From contig OZ020611.1 of assembly GCA_963971575.1 (NCBI GenBank), positions 27,387,279 to 27,451,278 on the forward strand: a DNA stretch of 64,000 nucleotides, in the 5' to 3' direction. Shown here piece by piece: positions 10,195 to 21,461 of this stretch. The stretch comes from Liopterus haemorrhoidalis (taxonomy: Eukaryota; Arthropoda; Insecta; Coleoptera; Dytiscidae). The first letter of the stretch is position 1; each line of letters opens with the position of its first letter. Made by a program: the position numbers and the translations under genes. The notes below the pieces were generated by a model. It did not search any database and was not told where the DNA came from. It saw nothing but the letters and a program-made list of their open reading frames with translations.

Positions 10195-11393
10195 TCCATC
10201 ATTGTGAAATATAAAAAAATTGATGTGAAGTGTGAATTTTCACACATTTCAGGGTTTCGCAGGTATTTAGTAAGTGAATAATGATTATTTAGGATGCCAA
10301 AACAAATTTTATGTTAAAATATTTCTTTGTTAATTTTAATTCGAATGCCTAATACCATTATGTAGGTTTCTAAATACGTGCAGTATTTTTTTTTACATAT
10401 CAAGTTTCAATAAGATTTTGAAAATTGCGCTTATGGCTTCCATTGGTTGTTTTATAGGAATATAAATAGCAGTATAGCAGTAATATATGTAGGCACTAAT
10501 ATGATACAGACATTATAACACATGACATAACATATATTTTATATATTTTATTTTTTTACTTGTATCCATGGTATTATATAAATGTTACTTGGTTGTAAGT
10601 CCAAGAGTATTCAATTTCAACAATTTCCACTAGTTATTAAATTTACGCTTTTAAAAATTAAATGCAATAATTGCCCAAATATAACTAGAATTTTGAAAAA
10701 AGAATTTAAACAAAATAAAAATGCAAAAAAAACAAAAAAAATTAAATTGCCTCTAGGTCGGATTGAACTCGAGTTTACAAATTAGAACGCCAGTATTCTA
10801 AGCATTACATCATCGAAGCGCTCTGTTTACTATACTACATAATATTATTAAATATTTTACATGGTCAAGCAAAAAACACAAAAAATGCGTTATTTTCCGA
10901 AAACATAATCTGATAAAAAATTCCTGTTGTACTATTCCAGTTCACACAAATGTACATTACTTAGAATTTTTTCAGATTTTTAGTTTAAACCATCTGGGCT
11001 ACAGGGTGTGGGACAAAAATTTTTTTGCACAATTTTGGCAAAAATCGCCTCAAAATAATTTATTTTGCAAAAATAAAATTTTTACCATTAATCTACGTAC
11101 TAAGGGCTTTCATTTTATACCCTACGCGGAATTAAAAAAAAAAAAATTTTTTTTTCGGTGGGCCCATATTTGTTTATATTTTTAGGGGGATATGTTTTTT
11201 AGAAGTTTTGGTAATTTTCCTATGTGCGGGTCAACGATTTGTATAAGCATGCCAAATATCAACTCTCTAGGTTTAGACGTTTGGCTACAATTTTTACCGA
11301 ACAGACAGACAGATAGAGAGACAGACAGACAGACAGACGAAAAAATGACGGTATAAGGGTTTTTTGGTCATACCTACAAAACCCTAAAAATCG
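10195..11393 (-). repeat. Family B element, nearly full length (copy with tRNA-like module)
   Basis: On the minus strand it starts TTTTTAGGGTTTTGTAGGTA, then a CTGT microsatellite, CGGTAAAAATTGTAGCCAAA, GGCATGCTTATACAAATCG, CACACCCTGTAGCCCAGATG, TGATCAGATTATGTTTTCGG, a tRNA-like block (10756-10824), TTTACAAAATTCTAGTTAT-like A+T sequence, GAAGCCATAAGCGCAATTTT and ends AAACCCTGAAATGTGTGAAA|ATTCACACTTCACATC. The outer AGGGTTTTGTAGGTA and the inner rim CAGGGTTTCGCAGGTA are inverted to each other. It encodes no protein longer than about 78 residues. Confidence 0.8.
10756..10824 (-). other. tRNA-like module of a family B copy
   Basis: The minus strand reads GATGTAATGCTTAGAATACT (A-box-like) and then CTCGAGTTCAATCCGACC (B box GAGTTCAATCC). 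It occupies the same place within family B as the modules at 35632, 48789 and 63325. Confidence 0.65.
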
Positions 11394-11559
11394 CTGAATA
11401 TACAGAAACACAACTTCTTTAACTATCTGTAAAATCTAAAATACATATCCAATATGACTGTCTGAGACAGTCGTCCAAGACAGGTTAATCCACATGACAA
11501 CAAAAAAGTTAATAAATCCGCCAAATATAGCGCGGGAATTTCAAAAATTGCACGAACCT

Positions 11560-11999
11560 CGTATATATAAAAAGAATAGGAGCGTTACTTCAAGTCGTTA
11601 GAGAGAATAAATTTTATTCGTAAACCGTAAAAAATATTAAAGAAATGTTTGGCAAAAAGCTGTTACTTTTCAGAAGCTCTGTCCAAGGATACCCTATACC
11701 AGTGTTTCTCAAACCTTCGACAGTTGCGCACCACTTTCAGAATTCCACTCTAACCGTGGACCACCAACTTCAAGAAGAACATTATTTTCTGTCAGAAGAC
11801 ATACGTTCCTGTTTAAAAAATTAAATTTGTTCTTGATATGCGGTATTTTCGGTTTGTATCGAAAAATTTTAATACTACCATTCGTTTTTGGGTAAACTTT
11901 TATCATCATTTTTTTTCCTATCTTGGACACACACTGCGTTCTAGAGAAAAATCGTGTTCCCTCAATCTTGATACATCCTGTATATATATTTATTTTCAT
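11560..11999 (+). repeat. Family D repeat fragment with a hAT-like terminus inside
   Basis: Shares ...TTCAAGTCGTTA..., CGTAAACCGTAAAA, CATACGTTCC, AATACTACCATTCG and the right end AAAATCGTGTTCCCTCAATC...TTGATACATCCTGTATA with the family D copies at 24491-26885 and inside the hAT elements at 40544 and 43112. A foreign segment at about 11708-11805 begins CAGTGTTTCTCAAACC, a hAT-type end without a visible partner. The open frame on the minus strand (GCIKIEGTRFFSRT...) is the translation of the repeat end. Confidence 0.6.
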
Positions 12000-13499
12000 A
12001 TTTTGAGTGGGAAAACAAATGAAAGGCTTGGATTAATAAACAAAAATTAATGTTTGTATTGTCTTTGTGTTGAAACGCTAAAATTAATGCCATTAAATGG
12101 AAGGTAAATTTTTATTTTATTTTAACTCTCGAGCTTGAGAAAATTAGCAACTCTTCTCTTCGTCGTTCTTATTAAAGCCTGCGATGCTGTACACGTGAAA
12201 AAGCTTTAAAAAGTTCTAAAGAAAACCGTCAATGCGACCGTCAGAAATGCCGTCAAAGAGCTATATTCCAAAATAACAGGTAAAATTAAGCTAGGCTATT
12301 TCCGAGATATTCCTTCGGTTAAAACTCCGGTAACTCCGATAAAATGCTCCCGGAACACGAATATCTACGCAGAGTATCTCCAGTTTTATCTACGTGATTT
12401 TCTTAGGATTTAATCAGCAATATTCTTCAATATTTCATTCTCTAATATTCTCAGTTGTATTTCTCATTTTGTTTTTCAGTAGACAATTCGTGCGATTAAA
12501 TGATATACTTTTTGTAACCTTGATATTTGTTTTATTTGTAAATACATTAATGTTTCATTTGTAAAAAAAGGTAAAAATACATTTTTTTGTAATTTTTTAA
12601 GTTAATATAACAATGGAAACAAGTAGTTTTTTTCGAATGATTTAAATCCAGAAAAAATGAACAAAAGAGTTAACAAAAAGGTTTTTAAAAGCTGTAAATT
12701 GGAGCTTTTATTTACTTTTTTTAGGAGTTATAATTTCTCTAGAAAATCGACACTAAAATAATAATAGATCATTTTAATTACGTGATCTGCATACATTTAA
12801 ATATGGCCATTGAATGGCATTTAGAAAAAGTAATAAGTTTACTATTTTTAACCAAATTACCGTGTAAATTTTCATTTATTCAGATAGTGTTATTTTTATG
12901 AAATATTACTTTTTCAGTGTTAAAATTAACACTACTTTAACAATATTTATTTTGTAACTTAACCAATTTGTAAGTGTAAACTTTTCACTAAATTTAACCA
13001 AAAAAGAAGTGTACATAATTAATACGAAAAGCAAGGGACATGGTACACTAAAACTTTATTTTTCAGTGTATCATGAAATCCCTTTAACACTACTTTTTTT
13101 TAGAGTGTATATTGTAATAGGTATTATGTTGATTATATTCAGTGTAGAAATTCCAAAGTGGAGCTGAAATACAGCTATTTTTGTGAATTAATAGATTTTA
13201 TTTATCACAAGTAGCAGATTTAATGCATTCAGGTTTATAATTAATAAAAAATATTTTTAACTTAATATAACTATCATTTAGTTTAATATTCACATTTTAA
13301 TATAACTATCACATATCTAATTTTATTTTTTTCTGTATGCTGTTTATTATGTTTAAGCGAAACTAAACGGGATTTTTGTTTTGTCTAGTTGTAAAGAGCT
13401 CCGTGATTATTTTATGTCTCATGTTGGCAGCCAATATTTGAATGTCAAAAGGAAAAACTGACATATAATGAAAAATAATATATATAAAATACAATGAAA
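12000..13499. other. A+T-rich sequence without recognisable genes
   Basis: No open frame above about 60 codons and no repeat termini recognised. Runs such as TAACACTACTTTAACA and its near-repeats around 12900-13110 suggest old duplication of a short unit. Confidence 0.4.
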
Positions 13500-14666
13500 A
13501 TTTTTATAATTTAAAAATCTATTTTCGCCAAAAATATTTTAAAAAAAATCCCCTGCTCTATTTCCCTGAGAGGTTGATCTAAATATCTGAAAATAATCTC
13601 CATAATGTATATTGATGCGAAACGGAACAGTTCAACAAGAATTTTTGATCAGATTAATTTTTCGAAAATTTTTTCTGTTGAAAAACTAATTATTTTTCAA
13701 AATTTATTGTATGGTACCAAAAGAAAATTCTTAAGACGTAGATTAAGGAACGAAAAGTAGTTTTTCATTTTTGATCAGATTAATTTATCGAAAGATATCG
13801 TTTTTTTTGTGTGGTATTTTAAAAAAAAAATATTGCTTGGTATTTAAAAGAAACTCTTAATACGTAAATTATGGAACGATTTTTTTTCCAAAAATGTACT
13901 AAAAAATTATTGTCTCGCACTCCTTAACCCGGAGGGGTTAAACTAAAAATCTGGAATAAGGAAGTAATCTACATTTATCTAAACCGAAAAAGTACAAGAA
14001 GACTGATCAAAAAAATATTGCAGTTTTTGTGTTTTTGACAAAATTATTTTTTAATTTATTGCAAAATTATGGCCAATAAATGTTATGGATTTTTTGTATT
14101 TCTGGCTAAAGTAATGTATATCTTCTTTTGAAATTAAAAATATAATAGAACATTTTGTAACAGCAGACAATCGAGTTTTTGTGTATAGCATTAGTCTCCG
14201 CCTACTATACTATTAAATCATGATTCAACTTATTGTTTGAATTATTTTATTTTTTTATTTTTAAGGTATCAAAGAGAAATAATTCATTTATAGTAGAGAA
14301 ATACTTATAAATCATATTGTTAATAGTGAGATACGTTTCTGAAATTTAAAAAAAAAAATGATTCCGTCTATCAATATATTTTTTATTAATTTAATGAAGA
14401 CTTAAATACGAAGCAAATGCAAAAAAAATTGCTGGTATTTTTTAATTTTATTATGACGAATTTTTCGCTAATTATTTAAATTAAGTTTTAGAAATTAAAT
14501 GAAAGGTTCTAGAAAGAAATATTTCTAGACTTCCAGCAATATGTTGGCTGCTTATACTAATTAAATACCTACAAAATTCTGAAATATGTGAGAATTCACA
14601 TAAATTTTTCGTAGTACTCAAACAAAGAATAAAAAGTTTAAAAAAAAAACTGTTGATTTTGATGTA

Positions 14667-15412
14667 CGAGGAATGTTTCCAAAGTTCTTGAAATTTAGCT
14701 ATAATTTTTATTATTTTGTTAATTTTCGTCAATATTACAATGTAGTTTTTCAACATAATCTCTATTTAACTGAATAAATTTATCCCAACGATAAACTATT
14801 TTTTTTAAGCCGTCCTCAAAGAACTTTCCTATTGAGTTTCTGTTCTGGTCCCAACAGCCTTGGCACCCAGCGCGGCGAAACCTTGCTAACGCCCAAACAA
14901 TCATGCAAGATGTCATGAACTTGTCGTGTACCTATTCCTAGGCGCACACTAATTTGACGAATAGTCATTCGCCTGTCCTCTTTCAGTAGGTCTTCGACGG
15001 CAGTAATGTTTCTTTCATTTACCGACGTGCTTGGGCGCCCACTGCGTGGATCGTCTTCTATTGATGTTCTACCGGTTTTAAAACGATCAATCCACCGATA
15101 AACAGTACTTTTGGATTCTGCAGACTCACCAAATACTCCTTGCAGACGCTGAATAATTTCTGATGTTTTCACACCTTCTTTCCACAAAAAGAAAATTATT
15201 GCTCTTTGAGATTTTGCTGCGTCTTCCATGGTTACAAAAACTGTGCTATGAAAATGCGTCTATATCAGTCGAACACCTAAATCAGACTGAACAATATTGC
15301 ACTAGATAGTTGCATAAACATGTCAAGACTTGTCTGGCACCAATAACATTGCCTATAAGTTCTGCGTAATTTAATTATAGCACAATTCCCAGAATTTAGG
15401 AAACATCCCTCG
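14667..15412 (-). mobile_element. Internally deleted mariner element with TIRs and TA duplication
   Basis: The left end CGAGGAATGTTTCCAAAG and the right end, read in reverse, CGAGGGATGTTTCCTAAA are inverted repeats of about 40 bases at roughly 75-80% identity, flanked by TA at 14665-14666 and 15413-15414. The 746-bp length is little more than half that of a complete mariner. A paralogous family B segment at about 42975 (GATGTGATTATAGAAC) shows the unoccupied site. Confidence 0.9.
14719..15229 (-). pseudogene. mariner transposase, catalytic core deleted
   Basis: The reading frame from ATG at 15229 encodes the N-terminal DNA-binding half: the first helix-turn-helix (SQRAIIFFLWKEGVKTSEI), KSTVYRWIDRFKTGRTSIED, the GRPSTS linker, the second helix-turn-helix (RRMTIRQISVRLGIGTRQV) and WVPRLLGPEQK. 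A deletion then joins it, in another frame, to the extreme C terminus (FFEDGLKKIVYRWDKFIQL and DYVEK). All three catalytic aspartates are lost, so no transposase activity is possible. Confidence 0.85.
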
Positions 15413-15530
15413 TAATTATAAAACAAATATTGTCCTAGACATCCAGCATTGTGTTGGCTTTCTACACTTATTAAATATCTACAAAACCCTGAAATGTGGG
15501 AATTACATACTTCACATCAATTTTTATTAT

Positions 15531-16149
15531 GTAACAACCTTATTACTTTGTGAACGTACATATGGCAATACCTATTAAATTGCATAGCAATATAATAGAT
15601 TCAATGCTATTATCGACTTTAATCCAACTGAACATATCATGTAAAATATGCATTAAAAAATTCATATATTATTAACTATGCTGTTTCAGTTACCGTAGAT
15701 CATAGGGTAAAACTAGTGTGCTGTGGACACCACGTGATAATTTATTATTAATAATATTATGTGTCTGGTTGTACAGGACAAAAGTCACATGACTTAGGCA
15801 TGTTCTACTTTAAATGTGAGCAACGAATTTTACATGTGTTACCATGTATCCACGGAATGAATTTAGATTTTGTCGTGCAGATGAATTTTTTATATTTTAC
15901 AACGAAATAATTACATGCAATTGTGTTTTGCCGTAATGTGAGGAATATTAATATATGAATGAGCAGTGGTGTACGTAGAATGATGTCAGGAGTGGATTTA
16001 AATAATTTGAGGCAAATATTCAGAAAATCACTTGAGGAACGAAAGGCAGAAATTTAGAAAATCATTTGAGGAGCATTAGAAATTCAGAAAATCAAAAATT
16101 CATTTCATAAGTTTAAAAATTCAGAAATTCTGAGAATCACTTGAAGAGT
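15531..16149. other. Unassigned sequence with a hAT-like end at 15964
   Basis: Nothing coding. At 15964 CAGTGGTGTACGTAG matches the terminus of the MITE at 47138-47316 (CAGTGGTGTACGCA), indicating one end of a related element. At 16010-16140 the motif AATTCAGAAAATCA recurs imperfectly four or five times. Confidence 0.4.
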
Positions 16150-16262
16150 TAGGGGCCAGAAAATCTATCAGATATTGCCAGTCATCATCATCATTAATCA
16201 GTCTTTCTTGTCCACTGCTTATCGTAGGCCTCCTCAACCTTTTTCCATTCGGAACTGTCTTG
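16150..16262 (-). pseudogene. LINE 3'-terminal fragment
   Basis: The minus strand encodes QDSSEWKKVEEAYDKQWTRK followed by TD and a stop, then (GAT)n. This resembles the last residues of RTE-like LINE polyproteins, which often end in a short trinucleotide repeat tail. Only the terminus remains. Confidence 0.5.
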
Positions 16263-16264
16263 TG

Positions 16265-16955
16265 CCTTAAATAAATGTGCAAAATATTGTTCATATCGGT
16301 CAAAGGAAACAGGAGTATCTAGAGTCTCTTGTTTATGGCTACGAAACCCTAGGCAGTTATGTATGTAATTATATTCGTAGATTCTTAGAGAATAAATCTG
16401 CAAAATATTGTTTATATCGGTCAAAGGAAACAGGAGTATCTAAAGTCTCTTGTTTATGCCTACGAAACTCTAGATATTAATGCATATAATTATTTTCGTA
16501 GATTCTTAGAAAATAAATCTGAAAAATACTGTTTATATCAGTCAAAGGATATAGGAGTACTAGGGTTTCTTGTTTATGATCTAAATCTGCAAAATATTTT
16601 TCATATCGATCAAAGAATATAGAAGTGTCTACAGTTTCTTATTTATGCCTACGAAACTCTAGATATTTCTATATGATGTTTTATCCGCAGATTTTTAGAG
16701 AATAAATTTGCAAAATTTTTTTCAAATCGATCAAATAATATAGGAGTGTCTAGAGTTTCTTATTTATATCTACGAAACCCTAGATATTTCTGTATGTTAT
16801 TTTATCCGCAGATTCTTAGAGAATAAATCTGCAAAATATTGTTCATATCGGTCAAAGGATATAGGAGTCTCTTGTTTATGCCTACGAAACTCTAGACATT
16901 TATGTATGTAATTATATTTGTAGATTCTTAGAGAATATATCTGCAAAATACCTGT
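16265..16955. repeat. Tandem array of a ~121-bp unit
   Basis: Six units start near 16278, 16400, 16521, 16589, 16710 and 16831 with a seventh partial at about 16943. Each contains GCAAAATATTGTTCATATCG, GTCAAAGGA, TCTCTTGTTTATG, CTACGAAAC and TAGATTCTTAGAGAATAAAT. One unit is shortened to about 68 bases. The open frames across it merely follow the period. Confidence 0.9.
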
Positions 16956-17109
16956 CAATCAAGTCAAACTGGGAACACCCTGTTTCCCAGTTAGCCAATC
17001 ACGAGAACCTTAGGAAAAATGACGTCACAGTGTTACAAAATCACTTACACACGGTAGCTAATTATATATGTACGATTATCTATCAGTCTAGTATAACGAT
17101 AATTTATTC

Positions 17110-17345
17110 TGCTTTGTTTAATTGCTTTTATGACTTCCCACTTTTCCACCGAACTGAACGCTTTTTCTATAGTCTTAGTCTATAAACGTTAGTACTAATG
17201 GTCTATTGTACTCTACAGCTTTTTCTTTAAGAACTTTTATGACGAAATGGTGGTTATTAGTACTATTAACATTTTGAAAACCAGCCTAGAAACAGAAGGC
17301 CTCTAAATGTCGTGCCAGTGTTGAAATTTATCGAAGAGAGTTTGC
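17110..17345 (-). pseudogene. LINE reverse transcriptase fragment (RTE-like)
   Basis: The minus strand reads, across one frameshift, AGFQNVNSTNNHHFVIKVL, KEAVEYNRPLVLTFID and then KAFSSVEKWEVIKAI. This matches the reverse transcriptase block around the first catalytic Asp (F.DYEKAFDSVE in intact relatives), though the Asp of the AFD motif is replaced by Ser. Only about 75 codons survive. Confidence 0.7.
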
Positions 17346-18718
17346 AGAAAAAATTAGATATATCAAGCGGGTCTTGTCAAGACATTTTGAACATTTGTTT
17401 GACATTTTGTGCGGCAGATTCTGGTGAAGAACACTCTAAATCCACTATACTAACTTACAGGTAGTCGAGTCACAATTTCCATTGTGGAAATAGTTTTGAC
17501 GATTGGAAACATCTAAAAAGAAAGTATTGCTTATTATATTATAATATTGCAACGGGTAGTATGATCTTGATAGAACTTAATAAAGTAAATTGTTATTGCA
17601 ATATTGACAAAACAATAGTTTATTATTTATGATCTAATACCCTGTTTAAGCACATTATGTTTAGTTAGTTGAATTTGATTTGATGTGCAGTGAATATTTT
17701 GATATTGGTTTATATCAAAGTAGAACCCAGTAATTATTAAACATATAATTACGCTCCAATTATAATTTATTAGATCAATATTAGTATTGATATGACAGGT
17801 TTATTCATATGAAATTTATACTGATTTATAATGTGCACATAGTTTGAATATTTAGCTACTAGTGATTTTATCAAAAATTGAAGATGTTTTATTAAATTTT
17901 AGTGGACATTCCCGTACTTCTTACGGCTTTTGTTCCTGACATTTTTGCTATTTAGTGAGACATCTGGTGGCAACTAGGTAAATTAAACAGAAGCGTATAT
18001 TTGTATAATATTTTTAGTGTGTTGTGCTGCAGTTTATATGAATTAAGACGTATTTTTAAATATAGTGACTTAAATACAGTGCTTATTTGCCGAAATATTG
18101 TTTGAACAGATAAATATTAAGAAAAAACTTCTGACATATACGTTTCTCGTCGACCATTAACTGTTGTACGCAGCGCCGCCAACGTTAGTTTTAGTCGCGA
18201 ATAGATGCATTCATCTTAGCCCCCAATTATTCATCTTATTGAACACTTCAACAGAAACAAATCGTTTCTTTATTCTAAACAAAAAATGTTTTACACATTT
18301 TTTATGTATATAAGTAAAATATTTCAAGATTTTAGGTTTAAGGCCCTGTAACACCCCAATTATTCGTGACACTAAAAACGCTCAAAAAACAAATAAGATT
18401 TGTTTTCTTATTTTAAACAATATTTGTTATATATGTTTTTGCTGTAAAGTGAATGATAAGTGAAATATTTCACTGATGGTTAATTATTAGCTAATAAGAG
18501 ATTTTTTAGGTAGCGTCCCTCTTAACTCCTCCCTCTTCCCCGTGTATGTTCAAATCACCGTTTTGTTATGTTATACCAAATTTCGTGAAAATAAGTAAAG
18601 CTATTTTTGGTTGAGTCTCAGACAAATGGACAGATAGAAAGAATGATACAGAAACAAGCTGATTTTTGTAAAAAAACGTAAAAATCGGTCAACCGGAAGT
18701 GAAAATTTACTCGGGTCA
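17346..18718. other. Unassigned A+T-rich sequence
   Basis: No gene recognised. Around 18590-18700 are phrases typical of non-coding repeats here (AAATTTCGTGAAAATAAGTA, GACAGATAGAAAGA, AAATCGGTCAACCGG), so part is probably old repeat sequence. Confidence 0.35.
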
Positions 18719-19995
18719 TGTTTAGGGTTTGTAGGTATGACTACAAAAATTTATTGTGTGGTATCAAAAGGAAGTTTCTAAGTTTTTTAATTTAATATTT
18801 TTTTTTCTCCAAAAGTGTTCTACAAAATCCACTGTCCTGCACCCTTTAACCGAAAGGGGTTAAACTAAAAATCTGAAAAAATTCTAAGTAATGTACGTTG
18901 ATCTAAACCGGAAACGTACGAGAGGAATTTTTGATCAGATTTTGGTTTTGGAAAATTTTGCAGTTTTTGTGATTTTAATTATTTTTTAATTTATGGCTAA
19001 ATTATGTCTAATAATATTATAGATTTTTTGTATTTATGACTAAGGTAGTGTATGTCTTTTTATGATACTAAAATAATAATAAAAAAAATCTGAGAAACGA
19101 GTTGTGTTCTTAAGAACTTTCATCAACTCGATCAGTAAGTGCAGCGCCTATCGTTATATATCTTGTTTTTAAGGTATCAAAGAAGAATAAATCATTTATA
19201 GTAGTGAAATACTTATAAATCAAATAACACATTGTTAATAGTGAGAAATACTTTTCTAAAATTGAAAAAATAGTGAAAAGTAAGTGGAGTATATTTTGGC
19301 GCGGAAGCCAAACACCTCTGCTGCACGTGATCTACGTCAGTAGTATCACTCGGCCAATGTGACTTAAGAGACCATTGAGTGTTCGAAGACTCCGAATTAC
19401 TTTGTAAATAAAATTGTTATTTAGTTAAATCTAAATGAATATATATTTAACATTTTCTGTAATAAAGCTTTATAGTGGACGTACATATATTTAATATGAA
19501 CCCGCTATAAAAGCAATTTATCAATATAATTCTTATAAATTTAACCCTTAACGCTCACACTCGAGTTAATTCGAGCGCCGTCCGTAATTTATGCTGCTAT
19601 AATTTTCACACTCGAGAATTGAAAATAAAATCAAAGCAAAGTTCTAAAATGTGTTTTATTAAATAAAAAAAAAAAAGATTTCTTTTGACGGTTGTTAAAA
19701 AAAAAAAATGAGCGTTAAGGGGTTAATAAAGACTTTTAATTTATATTTTTTAATTTATATTTTCTTATGACGTAATTTTCCCAAATTATTTAAATCTAGC
19801 TTGAACCAATTAAATGGAAACTCTTAGTACTCAAATATCGAATAAAAATTATTAACAAAAATCTGTTGATTGTGATGAGATTATAAAAATTCTTTTGTCT
19901 TAGACATCCCGTTTTCTGTTGACTTCTTACACTTATTAAACACCTACAAAACCCTGGCATGTGTGAAAACTTACACTTCACATCAATTTTTAAGT
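18719..19995 (+). repeat. Family B, subtype B2, with nested insertions
   Basis: Begins TTTAGGGTTTGTAGGTATGA and ends CCTACAAAACCCTGGCATGT...CTTCACATCAA. Shares GGGGTTAAACTAAAAATCTG, CTAAACCGGAAACGTACGAG and CTCTTAGTACTCAAATATCG with the copy at 39700-43088. It is interrupted by about 260 bp of unidentified sequence at 19277-19540 and by a piggyBac-type MITE at 19545-19722. Confidence 0.75.
19545..19722. mobile_element. piggyBac-type MITE (TTAA target)
   Basis: TTAA at 19541-19544 and 19723-19726 flank inverted ends CCCTTAACGCTCA and, read in reverse, CCCCTTAACGCTCA. The 178-bp interior is non-coding, with a second pair of CACTCGAG motifs. TTAA targets and CCC-initial ends are characteristic of piggyBac. 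Confidence 0.8.
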
Positions 19996-20115
19996 TTTTT
20001 TGCGAATATTTAGTTACAAAAAAAATTTAGAAAAAATTAATGAAAAACGTTGCTGTGCAACATGAGAATAACAACTTTAATTTGTTTATTTATTTATATA
20101 TATTTTTTAATTTTA

Positions 20116-21185
20116 GGTCCGAGAGTTCCAGTTCCTAATAAACTCCCTAATAGTTATTAGACATATAATATATTTATGAACCTAATAAATTTATTAGTGA
20201 TTTCCAAGTTACAAAATCATTATAATAGTTTATTAGCAACATAATTTTTTGTTTTTGTATTGGTATTTCTTATGAAGATAGTAACATGCTGCAAGAGAGA
20301 TAGAGCTATAAGTAAATTTGTAGAGCTAAAGTGAGATGAAATTTTGACATTGAATATTTTGACATTAAATATTTTGACATTAAATAGTTTGACTTTACAT
20401 TCAATGACGTTACGTATTTTTTGTGTTACTTTTTAAATGGCAATTAAACGACGTTCAACAAATTTTAAAACAGAAAAAGAAGACAATATAGATGGAAGAG
20501 AAGTTAATAAAAATGGCATTTTTTAATACAAAAGTGATTGAAAATAAGAAGACAGCCATATTATGCTTTATTGTACATTCATTAAACAATATGAATTAAA
20601 CTTATCAGCAATTTTCAACCTCACATCTTTATTATTCTGCCAAAAATTGCGTCTGTTTTCTTATTTTCATACAAATAGTAATACTTGAAGTATTATTTGT
20701 AATGTGTTGTCATCATAATTGAAATAAATACATATATAAAAATAAAAGACAATAATTATTTAAAAATATATATTTATATATTGTTCTTTATATATCACAT
20801 TTACAATAAATGCCCAAAATATTCTAAAAACGGTTGTCCATAATTTATAAATTCATCCAAAGAGACCGTCGATTTCGTCAAAATACAACTAAAATATATA
20901 TAAAACACTAAAACCACCATTATAGAAATGTTTAAAAACTACACATTCGTATATTCTTTTAAAATTATACTGTTTTTCAATTAAAATTGGAATATTAACA
21001 CATTTTGCGAACTTGTTTTTGGTTATATGTCAGTTTATTAAGCATTTCATGTTGCCTGTAAGTTATTAGACAAATAAGACTATTTATTATCAACCTAATA
21101 ACTATTTCGGGGTGGAACTCTCGGAAAAAAAATATGTGCTAATAAATTTATTGGACAGTTTATTAGCAACTGGAACTCTCGGCCC
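20116..21185. mobile_element. PIF/Harbinger-like non-autonomous element (TTA target)
   Basis: Terminal inverted repeats GGTCCGAGAGTTCCAGTT and, in reverse, GGGCCGAGAGTTCCAGTT extend through GCTAATAAACT, with the 3-bp duplication TTA at 20113-20115 and 21186-21188. GG-starting ends and a TWA duplication fit PIF/Harbinger. The 1,070-bp interior is A+T-rich, has a short TTGACATTAAATATT tandem at 20342-20392 and no transposase. An inner partial copy of the terminus (GGTGGAACTCTCGG) lies at about 21112. Confidence 0.8.
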
Positions 21186-21461
21186 TTAGTATAATATTTT
21201 ATCTATTAAATTTGCCATATGGATGAGCGCGCGGCTTGTGGAAACACCAACAGAAATTCTGGATTTAGTTTCAAACATGTTAAAAGCTATCTTGTTTGAT
21301 TACGAATTCAGTGGTCGCGGTCGGTGATATGGTGGATTTTATAACCAGATGATTTTTTATCATTGAAACTGTATTTTTGTCAGTCAAAATTATACTGAAA
21401 ACTTCGTTTAGAGTAGAGTGGGAGATTATCTGACCGTTAAAATTCTGACATAAACAATATA

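Larger units (their letters stand above)
13500..15530 (+). repeat. Family B, long subtype (B2), split by a mariner element
   Basis: Carries internal repeats of a module containing TTTATTGTATGGTACCAAAA, ACGTAGATTAAGGAACGAAA and GGGGTTAAACTAAAAATCTG, then GTATTTCTGGCTAAAGTAATG, ATTTAATGAAGACTTAAATA and TAGACTTCCAGCAATATGTT, and the right end AAACCCTGAAATGTGGGAAT...CTTCACATCAA at about 15490-15525. The mariner element at 14667-15412 interrupts it after CTGTTGATTTTGATG. No coding function. Confidence 0.7.

Noticed and set aside
11709..11999. 96-codon minus-strand frame (GCIKIEGTRFF...)
   Set aside because: It crosses the family D terminus and an unrelated hAT-like end. The same peptide arises from the repeat end at 44105, so it is repeat-derived.
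16265..16955. CRISPR-like regular spacing
   Set aside because: The whole 121-bp unit is repeated. There are no short identical repeats separated by unique spacers, and the context is eukaryotic.
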